From NCBI RefSeq assembly GCF_044751345.1, contig NZ_JBIWXY010000001.1:1426001-1490000 (forward strand): a DNA stretch of 64,000 nt. Reading direction: 5' to 3'. The stretch comes from Methylobacillus methanolivorans (lineage in GTDB: Bacteria; Pseudomonadota; Gammaproteobacteria; Burkholderiales; Methylophilaceae). The notes under the pieces are model-generated. The model made no database searches. It was not told the origin of the DNA and worked only from the letters and a program-made list of their open reading frames with translations. Position numbers and translations under genes: made by a program. Positions 54,242-62,773 of the stretch are shown in pieces (positions within the stretch are counted from its first letter, which is position 1; every line of letters begins with the position of its first letter).

Positions 54242-54689
54242 ACCTGCCACCAGCCTGCGCGAGCGGGCTTTGGCTTATCTGGCACGCCGGGAATATTCCT
54301 ATAAGGAACTGCAGCAAAAGCTGACCCCGCATGTGGGAGAGGACGATGACCTACCCTCACTACTTGAAGATTTCAAGAAACGTGGCTGGTTATCCGATAC
54401 CCGTTATACCGAGCAGATCGTCCATGCACGCAAAGGCCGCTACGGTAGCCTGCGCGTAGCCCATGAGCTCAGGCAACATGGCATCAGTGATGAGTTGATC
54501 AGCAAAGCAGTTGCTGACATGGCAACAGATGAGTTGGCCGCTGCCAGGACGGTATACCAGAAGAAGTTTACCCAGGCACCGCAATCGCGAGAAGAATGGG
54601 CCAAGCAAGCCCGCTTCCTGCAAGGCCGCGGGTTTGGGTTTGAAGTAATACGCAAAGTGCTGCGTGGCAGCCCGGAAGATATTGAGTGA
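54222..54689 (+). CDS. recX: RecA regulatory protein RecX
   Basis: Modulates RecA filament activity. The 155-residue product has three RecX-type helical repeats: ALAYLARREYSYKELQQKL, DFKKRGWLSDTRYTEQIVH and KQARFLQGRGFGFEVIRKVL. It overlaps recA by 20 nt in another frame, so translation is coupled. A weak stem-loop (TGCAAC/GTTGCA, 54690-54708) follows its stop. Confidence 0.94.
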   Translation: MKKTTNKPATSLRERALAYLARREYSYKELQQKLTPHVGEDDDLPSLLEDFKKRGWLSDTRYTEQIVHARKGRYGSLRVAHELRQHGISDELISKAVADMATDELAAARTVYQKKFTQAPQSREEWAKQARFLQGRGFGFEVIRKVLRGSPEDIE

Positions 54690-54755
54690 TGCAACATAGC
54701 ACGTTGCATCCATGGATTTTTTTGACATTAACGCTTTGAGCAAGAACATATATCA

Positions 54756-57428
54756 ATGAAGAGCAACCAGATTCGCCAGGCTTTCCTGGATTACTTCGCC
54801 TCCAAGGGCCACCAGATCGTTAGTTCCAGTTCACTGGTCCCCGCTGGCGACCCTACACTGCTCTTCACCAATGCAGGGATGAACCAGTTCAAGGACGTAT
54901 TTCTGGGTTTTGACAAACGCCCCTACACCCGTGCCACCTCCTCGCAGAAGTGTGTACGCGCTGGCGGCAAGCACAACGATCTGGAAAACGTCGGCTATAC
55001 CGCGCGCCACCATACCTTCTTTGAAATGCTGGGCAACTTCAGCTTTGGCGACTATTTCAAGCGTGATGCCATTAATTTTGCCTGGGAGCTGCTGACCGAA
55101 GTCTTCAAGCTACCCAAAGACAAGCTCACCGTCACTGTCTATGCAGAAGACGACGAAGCCTACGATATCTGGACCAAGGAAATCGGCGTACCTGCCGAGC
55201 GCGTGATTCGCATCGGCGACAACAAGGGCGCGCGCTATGCTTCCGACAACTTCTGGATGATGGGTGATACTGGCCCCTGCGGCCCCTGTACCGAGATTTT
55301 CTATGACCACGGCGACCATATCTGGGGCGGCCCTCCAGGTAGCCCCGAAGAAGATGGCGACCGCTTCATCGAAATCTGGAACAACGTCTTCATGCAGTTC
55401 AACCGTGACGAAGCTGGTGTCATGCATCCGCTGCCCAAGCCTTCGGTCGATACTGGGATGGGCTTGGAGCGGATTGCTGCTGTGTTGCAAGGCGTACATA
55501 GCAATTACGAGATCGATCTGTTCGAAAATTTAATTACCAGTGCTCGTTCAGCAATATTCACTGCATATGAAGATGACTCATCATTCAATGCACTAATGAC
55601 TGAAAAAGAACAAGGCATTGTTAATCCATCGCTGAAAGTTTTAGCAGACCATATTCGCTCATGTGCATTCTTGATTGCTGACGGAGTAATTCCTGGCAAC
55701 GAAGGGCGTGGCTATGTATTGCGCCGGATCATCCGCCGCGCGATTCGCCACGGCTATAAACTTGGAGCCAGACGCAGCTTCTTTCATTTAATGGTTTCTG
55801 CTTTGGTAGCCGAGATGGGCGATGCCTATCCCGAGCTCAAGAGCGGCGAACAGCGTATTACCGACATCTTGCGCCTGGAAGAGGACCGGTTCTTCGAGAC
55901 CATTGAGCACGGTATGGCGATCCTGGACGCTGAGTTGGCCGACATGGCTAAAACCGGCAATACCGTATTCAACGGCGAAACCGCATTCAAGCTGCACGAC
56001 ACCTTCGGCTTCCCGCTTGACCTCACAGCAGATGTCTGCCGTGAGCGTGAAGTCAGCGTAGACTCCGCCGCTTTCGACGCCGCCATGACACGCCAAAAAG
56101 AACAAGCCCGCGCCGCAGGCAAGTTCAAGATGGCCACTAACCTTGAATATGTAGGGGCGGCCACTACATTCCAAGGCTACGACACTCTGGAAGCGCCGGG
56201 CAAAGTGCTGGCACTATATAAGGATGGCAGCGCTGTCGATAGCTTGAATGAAGGCGAGCTAGGCGTGGTCGTGCTAGATAACACCCCCTTCTATGCCGAA
56301 TCTGGCGGCCAGGTCGGCGATCAAGGTATATTGAAGGGCGCGGAAGGTATCTTCCAGGTAGAAGACACCTTAAAAATCCAGGCTAATGTGTTCGGCCATC
56401 ACGGCGTATTGAACACCGGCACCCTGCGCGTAGGCGACGAAGTCAGCGCACGCGTGGACCTCGTCTCGCGCCATCGCACCATGCGCCACCACTCGGCCAC
56501 CCACCTCATGCACAAAGCCTTGCGAGAAGTGCTGGGCAGCCATGTGCAGCAAAAAGGCTCATTGGTAGACCCTGACAAGACACGCTTCGATTTCGCGCAC
56601 AATGCTCCCGTCACCGATGAGGAAGTCCGTCGCATTGAAGATATCGTCAATGCCGAGATTCTCGCCAATGCGCCGACCCAGGCACGTGTGATGGATATTG
56701 AATCGGCACAGAAAACCGGTGCCATGATGCTATTCGGCGAGAAATATGGCGATGAAGTCCGCGTACTCGACATCGGCACTTCGCGCGAACTGTGCGGCGG
56801 CACGCACGTCGGCCGCACAGGCGATATTGGCCTATTCAAGATTACTTCCGAATCAGGCGTTGCTGCCGGGGTGCGTCGCATTGAGGCAGCTACTGGTGAT
56901 GTAGCGCTACACTATATCCAGCAACAGCAGCAACTGCTTGCCGATGCTGCTGCCTCCTTCAAGGCACCAGCAGCAGAACTGGCTAGCAAGATCAGCCAGA
57001 CTCTGGATCATATCAAAGCGCTGGAGAAGGAACTCGCACGCCTGAAATCCAAGCTGGCCTCATCGCAAGGTGATGAGCTTGTAAGCCAAGCGGTGGAGAT
57101 CAATGGCGTCAAGGTTCTGGCTGCGACATTGGAAGGCGCAGATGCCAACACCTTGCGCGAAACCATGGACAAGCTCAAGGACAAGCTCAAGACTGCTACT
57201 ATCGTGCTTGCTAGCGTTAATGGCGACAAGGTCAGCGTTGCCGCTGGTGTCACCGCTGACACTATCTCCAAAGTCAAAGCTGGCGAGCTGGTCAACTTTG
57301 TTGCCGCACAAGTCGGCGGCAAAGGTGGCGGCAAGCCGGATATGGCCATGGCAGGTGGCACCGATGCCAGCAAGCTGCCACAAGCACTCGCCAGCGTTGC
57401 TAGCTGGGTAGGCGAAAAACTGAATTAA
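54756..57428 (+). CDS. alaS: alanine-tRNA ligase
   Basis: Charges tRNA-Ala. The 890-residue product has the class II catalytic domain (FLDYFASKGHQIVSSSSLVP, NVGYTARHHTFFEMLGNFSF), the editing domain with HHSATHLMHKALREVLGSHV and CGGTHVGRTGDIGLFKITSE, and a C-terminal DHHA1/coiled-coil part ending in GGKGGGKPDMAMAGGTDASK. Within it, about 55503-55700, the codons become AT-rich compared with both sides (see findings). Confidence 0.97.
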   Translation: MKSNQIRQAFLDYFASKGHQIVSSSSLVPAGDPTLLFTNAGMNQFKDVFLGFDKRPYTRATSSQKCVRAGGKHNDLENVGYTARHHTFFEMLGNFSFGDYFKRDAINFAWELLTEVFKLPKDKLTVTVYAEDDEAYDIWTKEIGVPAERVIRIGDNKGARYASDNFWMMGDTGPCGPCTEIFYDHGDHIWGGPPGSPEEDGDRFIEIWNNVFMQFNRDEAGVMHPLPKPSVDTGMGLERIAAVLQGVHSNYEIDLFENLITSARSAIFTAYEDDSSFNALMTEKEQGIVNPSLKVLADHIRSCAFLIADGVIPGNEGRGYVLRRIIRRAIRHGYKLGARRSFFHLMVSALVAEMGDAYPELKSGEQRITDILRLEEDRFFETIEHGMAILDAELADMAKTGNTVFNGETAFKLHDTFGFPLDLTADVCREREVSVDSAAFDAAMTRQKEQARAAGKFKMATNLEYVGAATTFQGYDTLEAPGKVLALYKDGSAVDSLNEGELGVVVLDNTPFYAESGGQVGDQGILKGAEGIFQVEDTLKIQANVFGHHGVLNTGTLRVGDEVSARVDLVSRHRTMRHHSATHLMHKALREVLGSHVQQKGSLVDPDKTRFDFAHNAPVTDEEVRRIEDIVNAEILANAPTQARVMDIESAQKTGAMMLFGEKYGDEVRVLDIGTSRELCGGTHVGRTGDIGLFKITSESGVAAGVRRIEAATGDVALHYIQQQQQLLADAAASFKAPAAELASKISQTLDHIKALEKELARLKSKLASSQGDELVSQAVEINGVKVLAATLEGADANTLRETMDKLKDKLKTATIVLASVNGDKVSVAAGVTADTISKVKAGELVNFVAAQVGGKGGGKPDMAMAGGTDASKLPQALASVASWVGEKLN

Positions 57429-57494
57429 CCGCCGCGGGGGCATGCATGACAGCCACCCGCGTTTTATTGATGCACTTTTGATACCGACATAGAT

Positions 57495-58721
57495 ATGGCA
57501 CTTATCGTACAGAAATACGGCGGCACCTCAGTCGCCAATCCAGAACGCATCGGCAACGTCGCCCGCCGCGTGGCTCGCCACAAGGCATTAGGTCAGCAAG
57601 TCGTGGTCGTGGTTTCGGCAATGTCCGGCGAAACCAACCGCCTGATCGGCCTGGCCAAGGAAGTGATGCCCAACCCTAGCCCACGTGAACTTGATGTGCT
57701 CGTCTCCACCGGCGAACAAGTCACCATTGCCCTGCTTGCCATGGCCCTGCAAGAGCTTGGGGTAAAAGCCAAGAGCTACACCGGTAGCCAGGTCAGCATC
57801 ATCACTGACAATGCTCACACCAAGGCGCGCATTCTCAAGATTGATGAAGAGCGTATCCGCAAAGATCTTGATGACGGCCATGTCGTTGTCGTCGCTGGTT
57901 TTCAGGGTGTTGACGAGCAAGGCAATATCACCACCCTAGGCCGCGGTGGCTCCGATACTACCGGCGTCGCGCTGGCAGCTGCTCTCAAGGCCGATGAGTG
58001 CCAGATCTACACCGATGTAGACGGCGTCTACACCACCGACCCACGCGTCGTGCCTGAAGCACGCCGCCTCAAATCGGTCACCTTCGAGGAAATGCTGGAA
58101 ATGGCCAGCCTGGGCTCCAAGGTACTGCAAATCCGCTCAGTCGAGTTTGCAGGCAAATACAAGGTCAAACTACGCGTGCTTTCCAGCTTTGAGGAAGAAG
58201 GCGAAGGCACGTTGATTACTTTTGAGGACGACAACAATATGGAACAACCCATCATTTCCGGTATCGCCTTCAACCGCGATGAAGCCAAAATCACCGTACT
58301 AGGTGTACCTGACCGCCCAGGCATTGCCTATCAGATCCTGGGCCCAGTGGCTGATGCCAACATCGACGTCGACATCATCATCCAGAACGTTGCCGCCGAT
58401 GGCACCACCGACTTCACCTTCACCGTGCACAAGAACGACCTGCAGAAGGCCCTAGACATCCTGCGCGACAAGGTACAAGGCCATATCGGCGCACGCGAGA
58501 TCATCGGCGACGACAAGACCGCCAAAGTCTCCGTGGTCGGCGTCGGCATGCGCTCCCACGTTGGTATAGCCAGCCAGATGTTCCGCACCTTGGCTGAAGA
58601 AGGCATCAACATCCAGATGATCTCCACCTCCGAGATTAAGATTTCTGTCGTTATTGACGAGAAATACATGGAATTGGCAGTACGCGTATTGCATAAGGCT
58701 TTTGGACTAGAAGAAGTTTAA
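57495..58721 (+). CDS. lysC: aspartate kinase
   Basis: Phosphorylates aspartate for lysine, threonine, methionine and diaminopimelate synthesis. The 408-residue product has VQKYGGTSVANPERIGNVAR at the N-terminus, VTTLGRGGSDTTGVALAAAL (as ITTLGRGGSDTTG), CQIYTDVDGVYTTDPRVVPE and two C-terminal ACT domains (FNRDEAKITVLGVPDRPGIA; VSVVGVGMRSHVGIASQMFR) that bind feedback inhibitors. An internal start for a beta subunit is possible in this family. An inverted repeat (ATTACGCCG at 58724-58732 with CGGCGTAAT at 58751-58759) follows and could be its terminator. Confidence 0.96.
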   Translation: MALIVQKYGGTSVANPERIGNVARRVARHKALGQQVVVVVSAMSGETNRLIGLAKEVMPNPSPRELDVLVSTGEQVTIALLAMALQELGVKAKSYTGSQVSIITDNAHTKARILKIDEERIRKDLDDGHVVVVAGFQGVDEQGNITTLGRGGSDTTGVALAAALKADECQIYTDVDGVYTTDPRVVPEARRLKSVTFEEMLEMASLGSKVLQIRSVEFAGKYKVKLRVLSSFEEEGEGTLITFEDDNNMEQPIISGIAFNRDEAKITVLGVPDRPGIAYQILGPVADANIDVDIIIQNVAADGTTDFTFTVHKNDLQKALDILRDKVQGHIGAREIIGDDKTAKVSVVGVGMRSHVGIASQMFRTLAEEGINIQMISTSEIKISVVIDEKYMELAVRVLHKAFGLEEV

Positions 58722-58782
58722 GAATTACGCCGTTTTGGCGTTGATTTTTACGGCGTAATCAAGTATTGTTACGCCCTCGTGC

Positions 58783-58876
58783 GGAGAGCTGGCCGAGTGG
58801 TCGAAGGCACTTCCCTGCTAAGGAAGCATACGGGCTTAAACCTGTATCGAGGGTTCGAATCCCTCGCTCTCCGCCA
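58783..58876 (+). tRNA. tRNA-Ser (anticodon GCU), CCA encoded
   Basis: A complete cloverleaf of 94 nt. The 7-bp acceptor stem GGAGAGC/GCTCTCC is followed by G and encoded CCA. The anticodon arm CTTCC-CTGCTAA-GGAAG gives GCT. There is a long variable arm (ACGGG/CCTGT) and the T-loop GGTTCGAATCC. The long variable arm and GCU anticodon fit tRNA-Ser reading AGC/AGU codons. A tyrosine recombinase gene starts 88 nt further on, so its 3' end is a probable attachment site. Confidence 0.97.
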
Positions 58877-58963
58877 TCAACAACCTAACCTCCTATTTTA
58901 TAAAGAATTCAATAGGGGCTTGGGTTTCAAGATGGCCTGGTAAGACACTGAGGTGAGACGCTT

Positions 58964-60676
58964 ATGACAAAGCGAGCCCCCGACATGACCATTCAGGATT
59001 ACATCTATAAAGTAGATTCAACCTGGTATTTCCGCCTCACCATTCCCAAGCAAGTCAGAAATTTCATTCAAGACAATCTCCGGTCTGGAAATGATATTTC
59101 ACACATCATTCCAGAGCCGCTTCAGAAAAAATACTCTTCAAAGGAAATCAAACTTTCTCTTGAGACAAAAGATTATTCAGTAGCAAAAAAGCTCAGAGAT
59201 CGTCATTTGGCAACCTACAACAGCTTCTTTGAGGCGCTCTTAGGTCTGATCTCACCAAATGAAACAATTGAGACAGCAAGGAATATCTTGGACATTCCTA
59301 CCACCTCTCAATTAACTGTCATACCTAATGAAGTAATTGATGCCCATTTCACAAATCTACTGCATGAATCGTTAAACAAGGATGACCACTGGAGAAGAGA
59401 GAAAAACCTTAAGCTGTCCACGCTACCCAACTTTATTGGCATCGTTGAGGATAATTTACGGCTTGCAAGACAGGCATTAAGTATTAATGACACCACTATG
59501 ATTAGTGGCACTGTTGTGGAGACTATTCTCAAACAGTGGGGTTATGATCCAGATTCTGTTGATAGTGATAGTAAAAATCGGATTCGCGAAGCACTGCTTA
59601 AAACTAATATTCGCAGTCTTGAATTCGCTTTGGAAAAAAGTAATGGTCAGATTGTCGAGACGCACAAGGTCGTGCCAAAAGTAGATATACCCAAAGCTGT
59701 ATCACTTGATCTCATACTATCTGAATGGGTCAATGCAGTTCCAAGAAATACAAAAACCATCAAGGATTACTCCTCGACCTTTCTAGCATTTACACAATTC
59801 GTGGCGAATAAAGAGGCTAATAAAGTCTCTAGGCGAGACATATTGGACTGGCGAGACTCCTTAGTCTCAGATGGAAAGCTTTACTATAAAACGATTGTGA
59901 AGAGAGTTAGGCAAGTCGCTACCATCTTCAATCTGGCTTTTGATAACGAGCGAATCAAAACCAATCCAGCAGTCCGGCTCTCAGTAAAGAAACCTACTAT
60001 TCTGAATGCGGTACGTGAACCCTTCTCGGAAGATGATCTAACGAAAATATTCTCAGCCCCAATATTCCATGGTGGAGATATTTCGATTGGAGGCAAAGGG
60101 GCTGCGGCATATTGGCTTCCCCTCCTGGCACTATATACAGGGGCACGGGAAGAAGAGCTGGGACAATTGAACATTGATGACATCAAGTTTGAATATGGCT
60201 CTTACTTTATCGATGTAAACGACCACAACGAAGACCATTCAATTAAAACCATGAATGCTCGTCGAATGATCCCAATTCATTCAAAGCTTATTGAGGCAGG
60301 GTTTATAGCGTATGTTAAGCAACTCAGATCGCGCGCTATCACACGCGTCTTTCCTGAACTAACGCTAGACAGTAATCATAAATATACAGCCAACTGGTCA
60401 AAATGGTGGAGTAGATATTTAAGAAAAACTATAGGAATTGAGAGCAGAACAAAGGTTTTTCATTCATTTAGACATAACTTCAAAGATGCACTGCGATTAG
60501 CAGAAATTGATCCTGAGCTTCAGAACATTATTCTTGGTCATAGTAATAGCGGGAATCAGGGAAGCGTGTATGGAGGTGCAAAAAAACTCAAACTGGCAGC
60601 ACAGGCAATTTTAAAAGTTGAATATCATGGTTTAGAAGTCCCAATTTTGTTTAAGGAGGATCAACACAATGTTTAA
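58964..60676 (+). CDS. site-specific tyrosine recombinase (integrase) with DUF6538-like N-terminus
   Basis: Integrase of 570 residues. The N-terminus (YIYKVDSTWYFRLTIPKQVR, about 12-32) resembles DUF6538-type integrases. The middle has a SAM-like DNA-binding domain (NTKTIKDYSSTFLAFTQFVA), and the catalytic domain contains the Arg in LLALYTGAREEELGQL (near 390), HSFRHNF with the His-xx-Arg motif (near 500), LGHSN and the nucleophile Tyr in GSVYGGAKKLK. It is AT-richer than its left neighbours. Placed 88 nt after tRNA-Ser, it is probably the enzyme that inserted this element there. It overlaps the next ORF by 8 nt. Confidence 0.93.
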   Translation: MTKRAPDMTIQDYIYKVDSTWYFRLTIPKQVRNFIQDNLRSGNDISHIIPEPLQKKYSSKEIKLSLETKDYSVAKKLRDRHLATYNSFFEALLGLISPNETIETARNILDIPTTSQLTVIPNEVIDAHFTNLLHESLNKDDHWRREKNLKLSTLPNFIGIVEDNLRLARQALSINDTTMISGTVVETILKQWGYDPDSVDSDSKNRIREALLKTNIRSLEFALEKSNGQIVETHKVVPKVDIPKAVSLDLILSEWVNAVPRNTKTIKDYSSTFLAFTQFVANKEANKVSRRDILDWRDSLVSDGKLYYKTIVKRVRQVATIFNLAFDNERIKTNPAVRLSVKKPTILNAVREPFSEDDLTKIFSAPIFHGGDISIGGKGAAAYWLPLLALYTGAREEELGQLNIDDIKFEYGSYFIDVNDHNEDHSIKTMNARRMIPIHSKLIEAGFIAYVKQLRSRAITRVFPELTLDSNHKYTANWSKWWSRYLRKTIGIESRTKVFHSFRHNFKDALRLAEIDPELQNIILGHSNSGNQGSVYGGAKKLKLAAQAILKVEYHGLEVPILFKEDQHNV

Positions 60677-60872
60677 TTTATTTGATTTTATACGCAATAC
60701 ATTTACCAATGATCAAAATCAATCCTCTCACCAGCCTACAGAGACTACACCATTGATAGAATCCAACTGGGAAAATTCCTGGGGACAATCCGCACCTCAT
60801 CAAAGCATTAATGATTGGTCAGATAATATAAACAACAACTCAAATTTTAGTAATTTTGATTCAGATAGCTAA
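60669..60872 (+). CDS. small Asn/Ser-rich unknown protein coupled to the integrase
   Basis: A 67-residue ORF whose ATG lies inside the last codons of the integrase (ATGTTTAA overlap of 8 nt), with AAGGAGG 12-18 nt upstream. A hydrophobic start (MFNLFDFIRNTF) is followed by a low-complexity, probably disordered tail rich in Asn, Ser, Gln and Trp. It could be an excision or regulatory factor, but nothing in the sequence proves it. It ends near an intrinsic terminator. Confidence 0.6.
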   Translation: MFNLFDFIRNTFTNDQNQSSHQPTETTPLIESNWENSWGQSAPHQSINDWSDNINNNSNFSNFDSDS

Positions 60873-60924
60873 AAATTTTTATGCCATAAAGCTAACTAAA
60901 TTTCAAATACTCATCAGTAATCAC

Positions 60925-60960
60925 AAACTCAAAGTGCGAGACACTTTGAGTTTTCTTAAG
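60925..60960 (+). terminator. intrinsic terminator after the integrase operon
   Basis: A 12-bp perfect stem (60925-60936 with 60942-60953) with a 5-nt loop is followed by TTTTCTT. It ends the integrase/small-protein transcript and stands between convergent genes. Confidence 0.85.
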
Positions 60961-61035
60961 AGTATCTTCTAGACATCTCTGGAAAAATAATGCTTGTATC
61001 AAAAAAATCACTCCAATGAAAATTGACAAGCCATT

Positions 61036-61815
61036 CTAGACACGCTGTATTAAGTCATACCAAAGATTTGCTCTAATCATACTAGTAGGCGGCATAAGAT
61101 TAGAACTAACCTCAGCAAATACAATCTCAACTTCACTGAGAACAGCCTCAGTGATGACCCCAGCCTCAAAGGCTTCTATGAAACTTCTAACCAAATAATT
61201 CGAAGACTCTTTGTTTGAGCATACAATAATCATTTTTACGAGATAGAAGTCACTACTGAGAGGTTGATAATTTTCGCAACCAAGCATGTCAGCGCAGAAC
61301 CGTACGATTCTTTCACGTTCCATTCTATTTTTCCAAGAATTCTCAACTTCCACCCATTCGACTTCAGAATCCGATCTAATCAATCCATCGGGAATCTTTC
61401 CAAAAATTTGATGAATGGGACATGTGCCATTCTGAATTTCAAATTCAGTCCATATTGATGATTTATTATCTACCAACTCATCAATCAGAAACCAATTTGA
61501 GCATGCACGATGAACTGGATTACCTAGCTTTAACCTTGCTCCACTTTGTGCATCAATATTAATATTCAATGATCTTAGGAAAGCAGCTCCCTTTGTTCCT
61601 AGCAAGTAAGCCTCCCCACCGTTCGGAAGTCCTCTTTTAATCACTAGCTTATTATCTATCATTTTCACCAAAGCTCGCCTTGCCAATGCAAGCCCTTGGC
61701 TTGAGTCATCATAGACTAGCTTTTTGATCATTCTGCTTGTCAGCCAACCAAAACGATTTATATATTTAAGTATTAGCTCGTGCTGCTCCACTCCTATCAT
61801 TTGCTTATCTCTCAT
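61036..61815 (-). CDS. winged-helix protein with PD-(D/E)xK-like core, unknown function
   Basis: A 259-residue protein. Residues about 8-75 look like a winged helix (HELILKYINRFGWLTSRMIK, ARRALVKMIDNKLVIKR, then AYLLGTKGAAFLRSL). Residues about 120-190 contain IPDGLIRSDSEVEWVEVENS, which has the spacing of a nuclease-like PD...ExE core, as in replication-relaxation proteins of mobile elements. AAGGAG precedes the ATG by five bases. It overlaps the upstream 62-residue gene by 11 nt, so they form one operon. It is convergent with the integrase. The assignment to the relaxation family is an inference by eye. Confidence 0.6.
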   Translation of the reverse strand: MRDKQMIGVEQHELILKYINRFGWLTSRMIKKLVYDDSSQGLALARRALVKMIDNKLVIKRGLPNGGEAYLLGTKGAAFLRSLNINIDAQSGARLKLGNPVHRACSNWFLIDELVDNKSSIWTEFEIQNGTCPIHQIFGKIPDGLIRSDSEVEWVEVENSWKNRMERERIVRFCADMLGCENYQPLSSDFYLVKMIIVCSNKESSNYLVRSFIEAFEAGVITEAVLSEVEIVFAEVSSNLMPPTSMIRANLWYDLIQRV

Positions 61816-61993
61816 TTGTACTCCTTTTTATTTTTTTCAAATGAGGTTTTCCAGATATATCCGCTAACCTGTCATGTAAAACTAAGATTCTGTAATAGGT
61901 TGCTGGATCATTTTTAATCTGCTTTGCAACAAATTCCAACTCGGCAAGCAAGGCTTCAAAAAAATCCTTAGTCACAATTTCATTTATTTTCAT
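61805..61993 (-). CDS. small helical unknown protein, operon with the winged-helix gene
   Basis: A 62-residue, charged, mostly helical protein (FFEALLAELEFVAKQIKNDP near the N-terminus, then YYRILVLHDRLADISGKPHL). AAGGA lies five bases before the ATG at 61993. It overlaps the next gene by 11 nt. It may be a small accessory DNA-binding or antitoxin-like protein, but no family is recognised. Confidence 0.55.
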   Translation of the reverse strand: MKINEIVTKDFFEALLAELEFVAKQIKNDPATYYRILVLHDRLADISGKPHLKKIKRSTNER

Positions 61994-62092
61994 ATCAATC
62001 CTTTATATATCCGCACAGACCCTTGTGCACTGATGTATAGCGAGTGAAATGAAGAAAGTAGTGAATAATTAAAATTAATTATCGGCTAAAAC

Positions 62093-62401
62093 TCTCATTA
62101 GCGCTCTGGACGAGCTATGAGACTATTGCTTTGGGAAGCAACGCCGATTTCTTTGCGCAAAATCCCCGAGCCCTTGTGTTGCCACACCTCGGGGCAAGGC
62201 ACTGAATCTCAGCAAGCAATCGCTAGGGCGACTGCTTAACATGCTTCGACTTCGCTAAAGCTACGGGTCAATATTACATATTCACCTTCAGTGCCTTGCC
62301 CCGAGCTGCTTGCAGCTCAGGGATTTTGCGGAGCTTCGCTCCCCATTACATATATCGCTCTTGGGAGAGCTTTTTTCGTTGGCGAAAAAATATGTAATGG
62401 G
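62093..62401. other. dense array of nested inverted repeats, possible structured RNA or single-strand origin
   Basis: Within 309 nt there are eight clear stems. TCTCAT/ATGAGA (62093-62122) and TGCTT/AAGCA with loop TGGG (62127-62140) come first. An 11-bp outer arm (62156-62166 with 62320-62330) encloses a 19-bp perfect arm (62188-62206 with 62287-62305). A CCCCGAG hairpin (62164-62194), a central AAGCAATCGC hairpin (62214-62237) and a GAGCTGC hairpin (62303-62318) go with them. A 12-bp stem (62342-62353 with 62390-62401) encloses two hairpins with loops TGGG and TTGG. No ORF explains it. Whether it works as RNA, as folded single-stranded DNA or as a recombination site is not known. Confidence 0.75.
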
Positions 62402-62471
62402 CCCCCTCATGAAATTTTGAAGTCTAGTATTTAGAAGAGGTATTGTTGAGCATAGTAATTATTAAGGTTAA

Positions 62472-62660
62472 CCGCTTAGAGGCAACCTACAGAATGCGGG
62501 CGATCTAACTAACAGCAGCTTGTTTCTAGAAAAATTCGCAAAGACTCAGGAATCATTCCCTGAACTCACCATCAAGGAACTGAATGACGATCAATCCAAG
62601 GCATTGGTAACTGATAGCATGGTAGAGAATGTCAGATGGACAGAACAAGCAGGACAGTAA
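62472..62660 (+). pseudogene. C-terminal coding remnant without a start codon
   Basis: An open frame from 62472 to a TAA at 62660 encodes about 62 residues of protein-like sequence (LFLEKFAKTQESFPELTIKE, then DDQSKALVTDSMVENV). The frame opens after a stop at 62469-62471. It has no ATG before a Met near the C-terminus, and the only other possible start is a TTG at 62520 without a ribosome site. It looks like the end of a gene cut off by the palindrome region or by a deletion. The family is not recognised. Confidence 0.45.
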
Positions 62661-62697
62661 GAAAACACAAGCCTGATTGTTTTGGGGAAGAGTAATT

Positions 62698-62729
62698 AAC
62701 AAAGCTGGTAGTCATCTACTAGCTTTGTT
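62698..62729. repeat. stem-loop at the right side of the accessory region
   Basis: AACAAAGCT at 62698-62706 pairs with AGCTTTGTT at 62721-62729, with an inner GTAG/CTAC pair and loop TCAT. T-runs on either side are poor, so termination is possible but not assured. It lies between the coding remnant and the end of the PEP-CTERM gene. Confidence 0.5.
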
Positions 62730-62773
62730 ATTGACAGAACATTGACTGAGTTTTGACAGTCAGATGAGCCGAA

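Noticed and set aside
62093..62401. Palindromes as tmRNA, RNase P RNA, 6S RNA or an integron attC site
   Set aside because: No tag-peptide, no RNase P conserved core, no 6S-like single long hairpin with a central bubble, and no attC-type GTTRRRY/RYYYAAC ends were seen.
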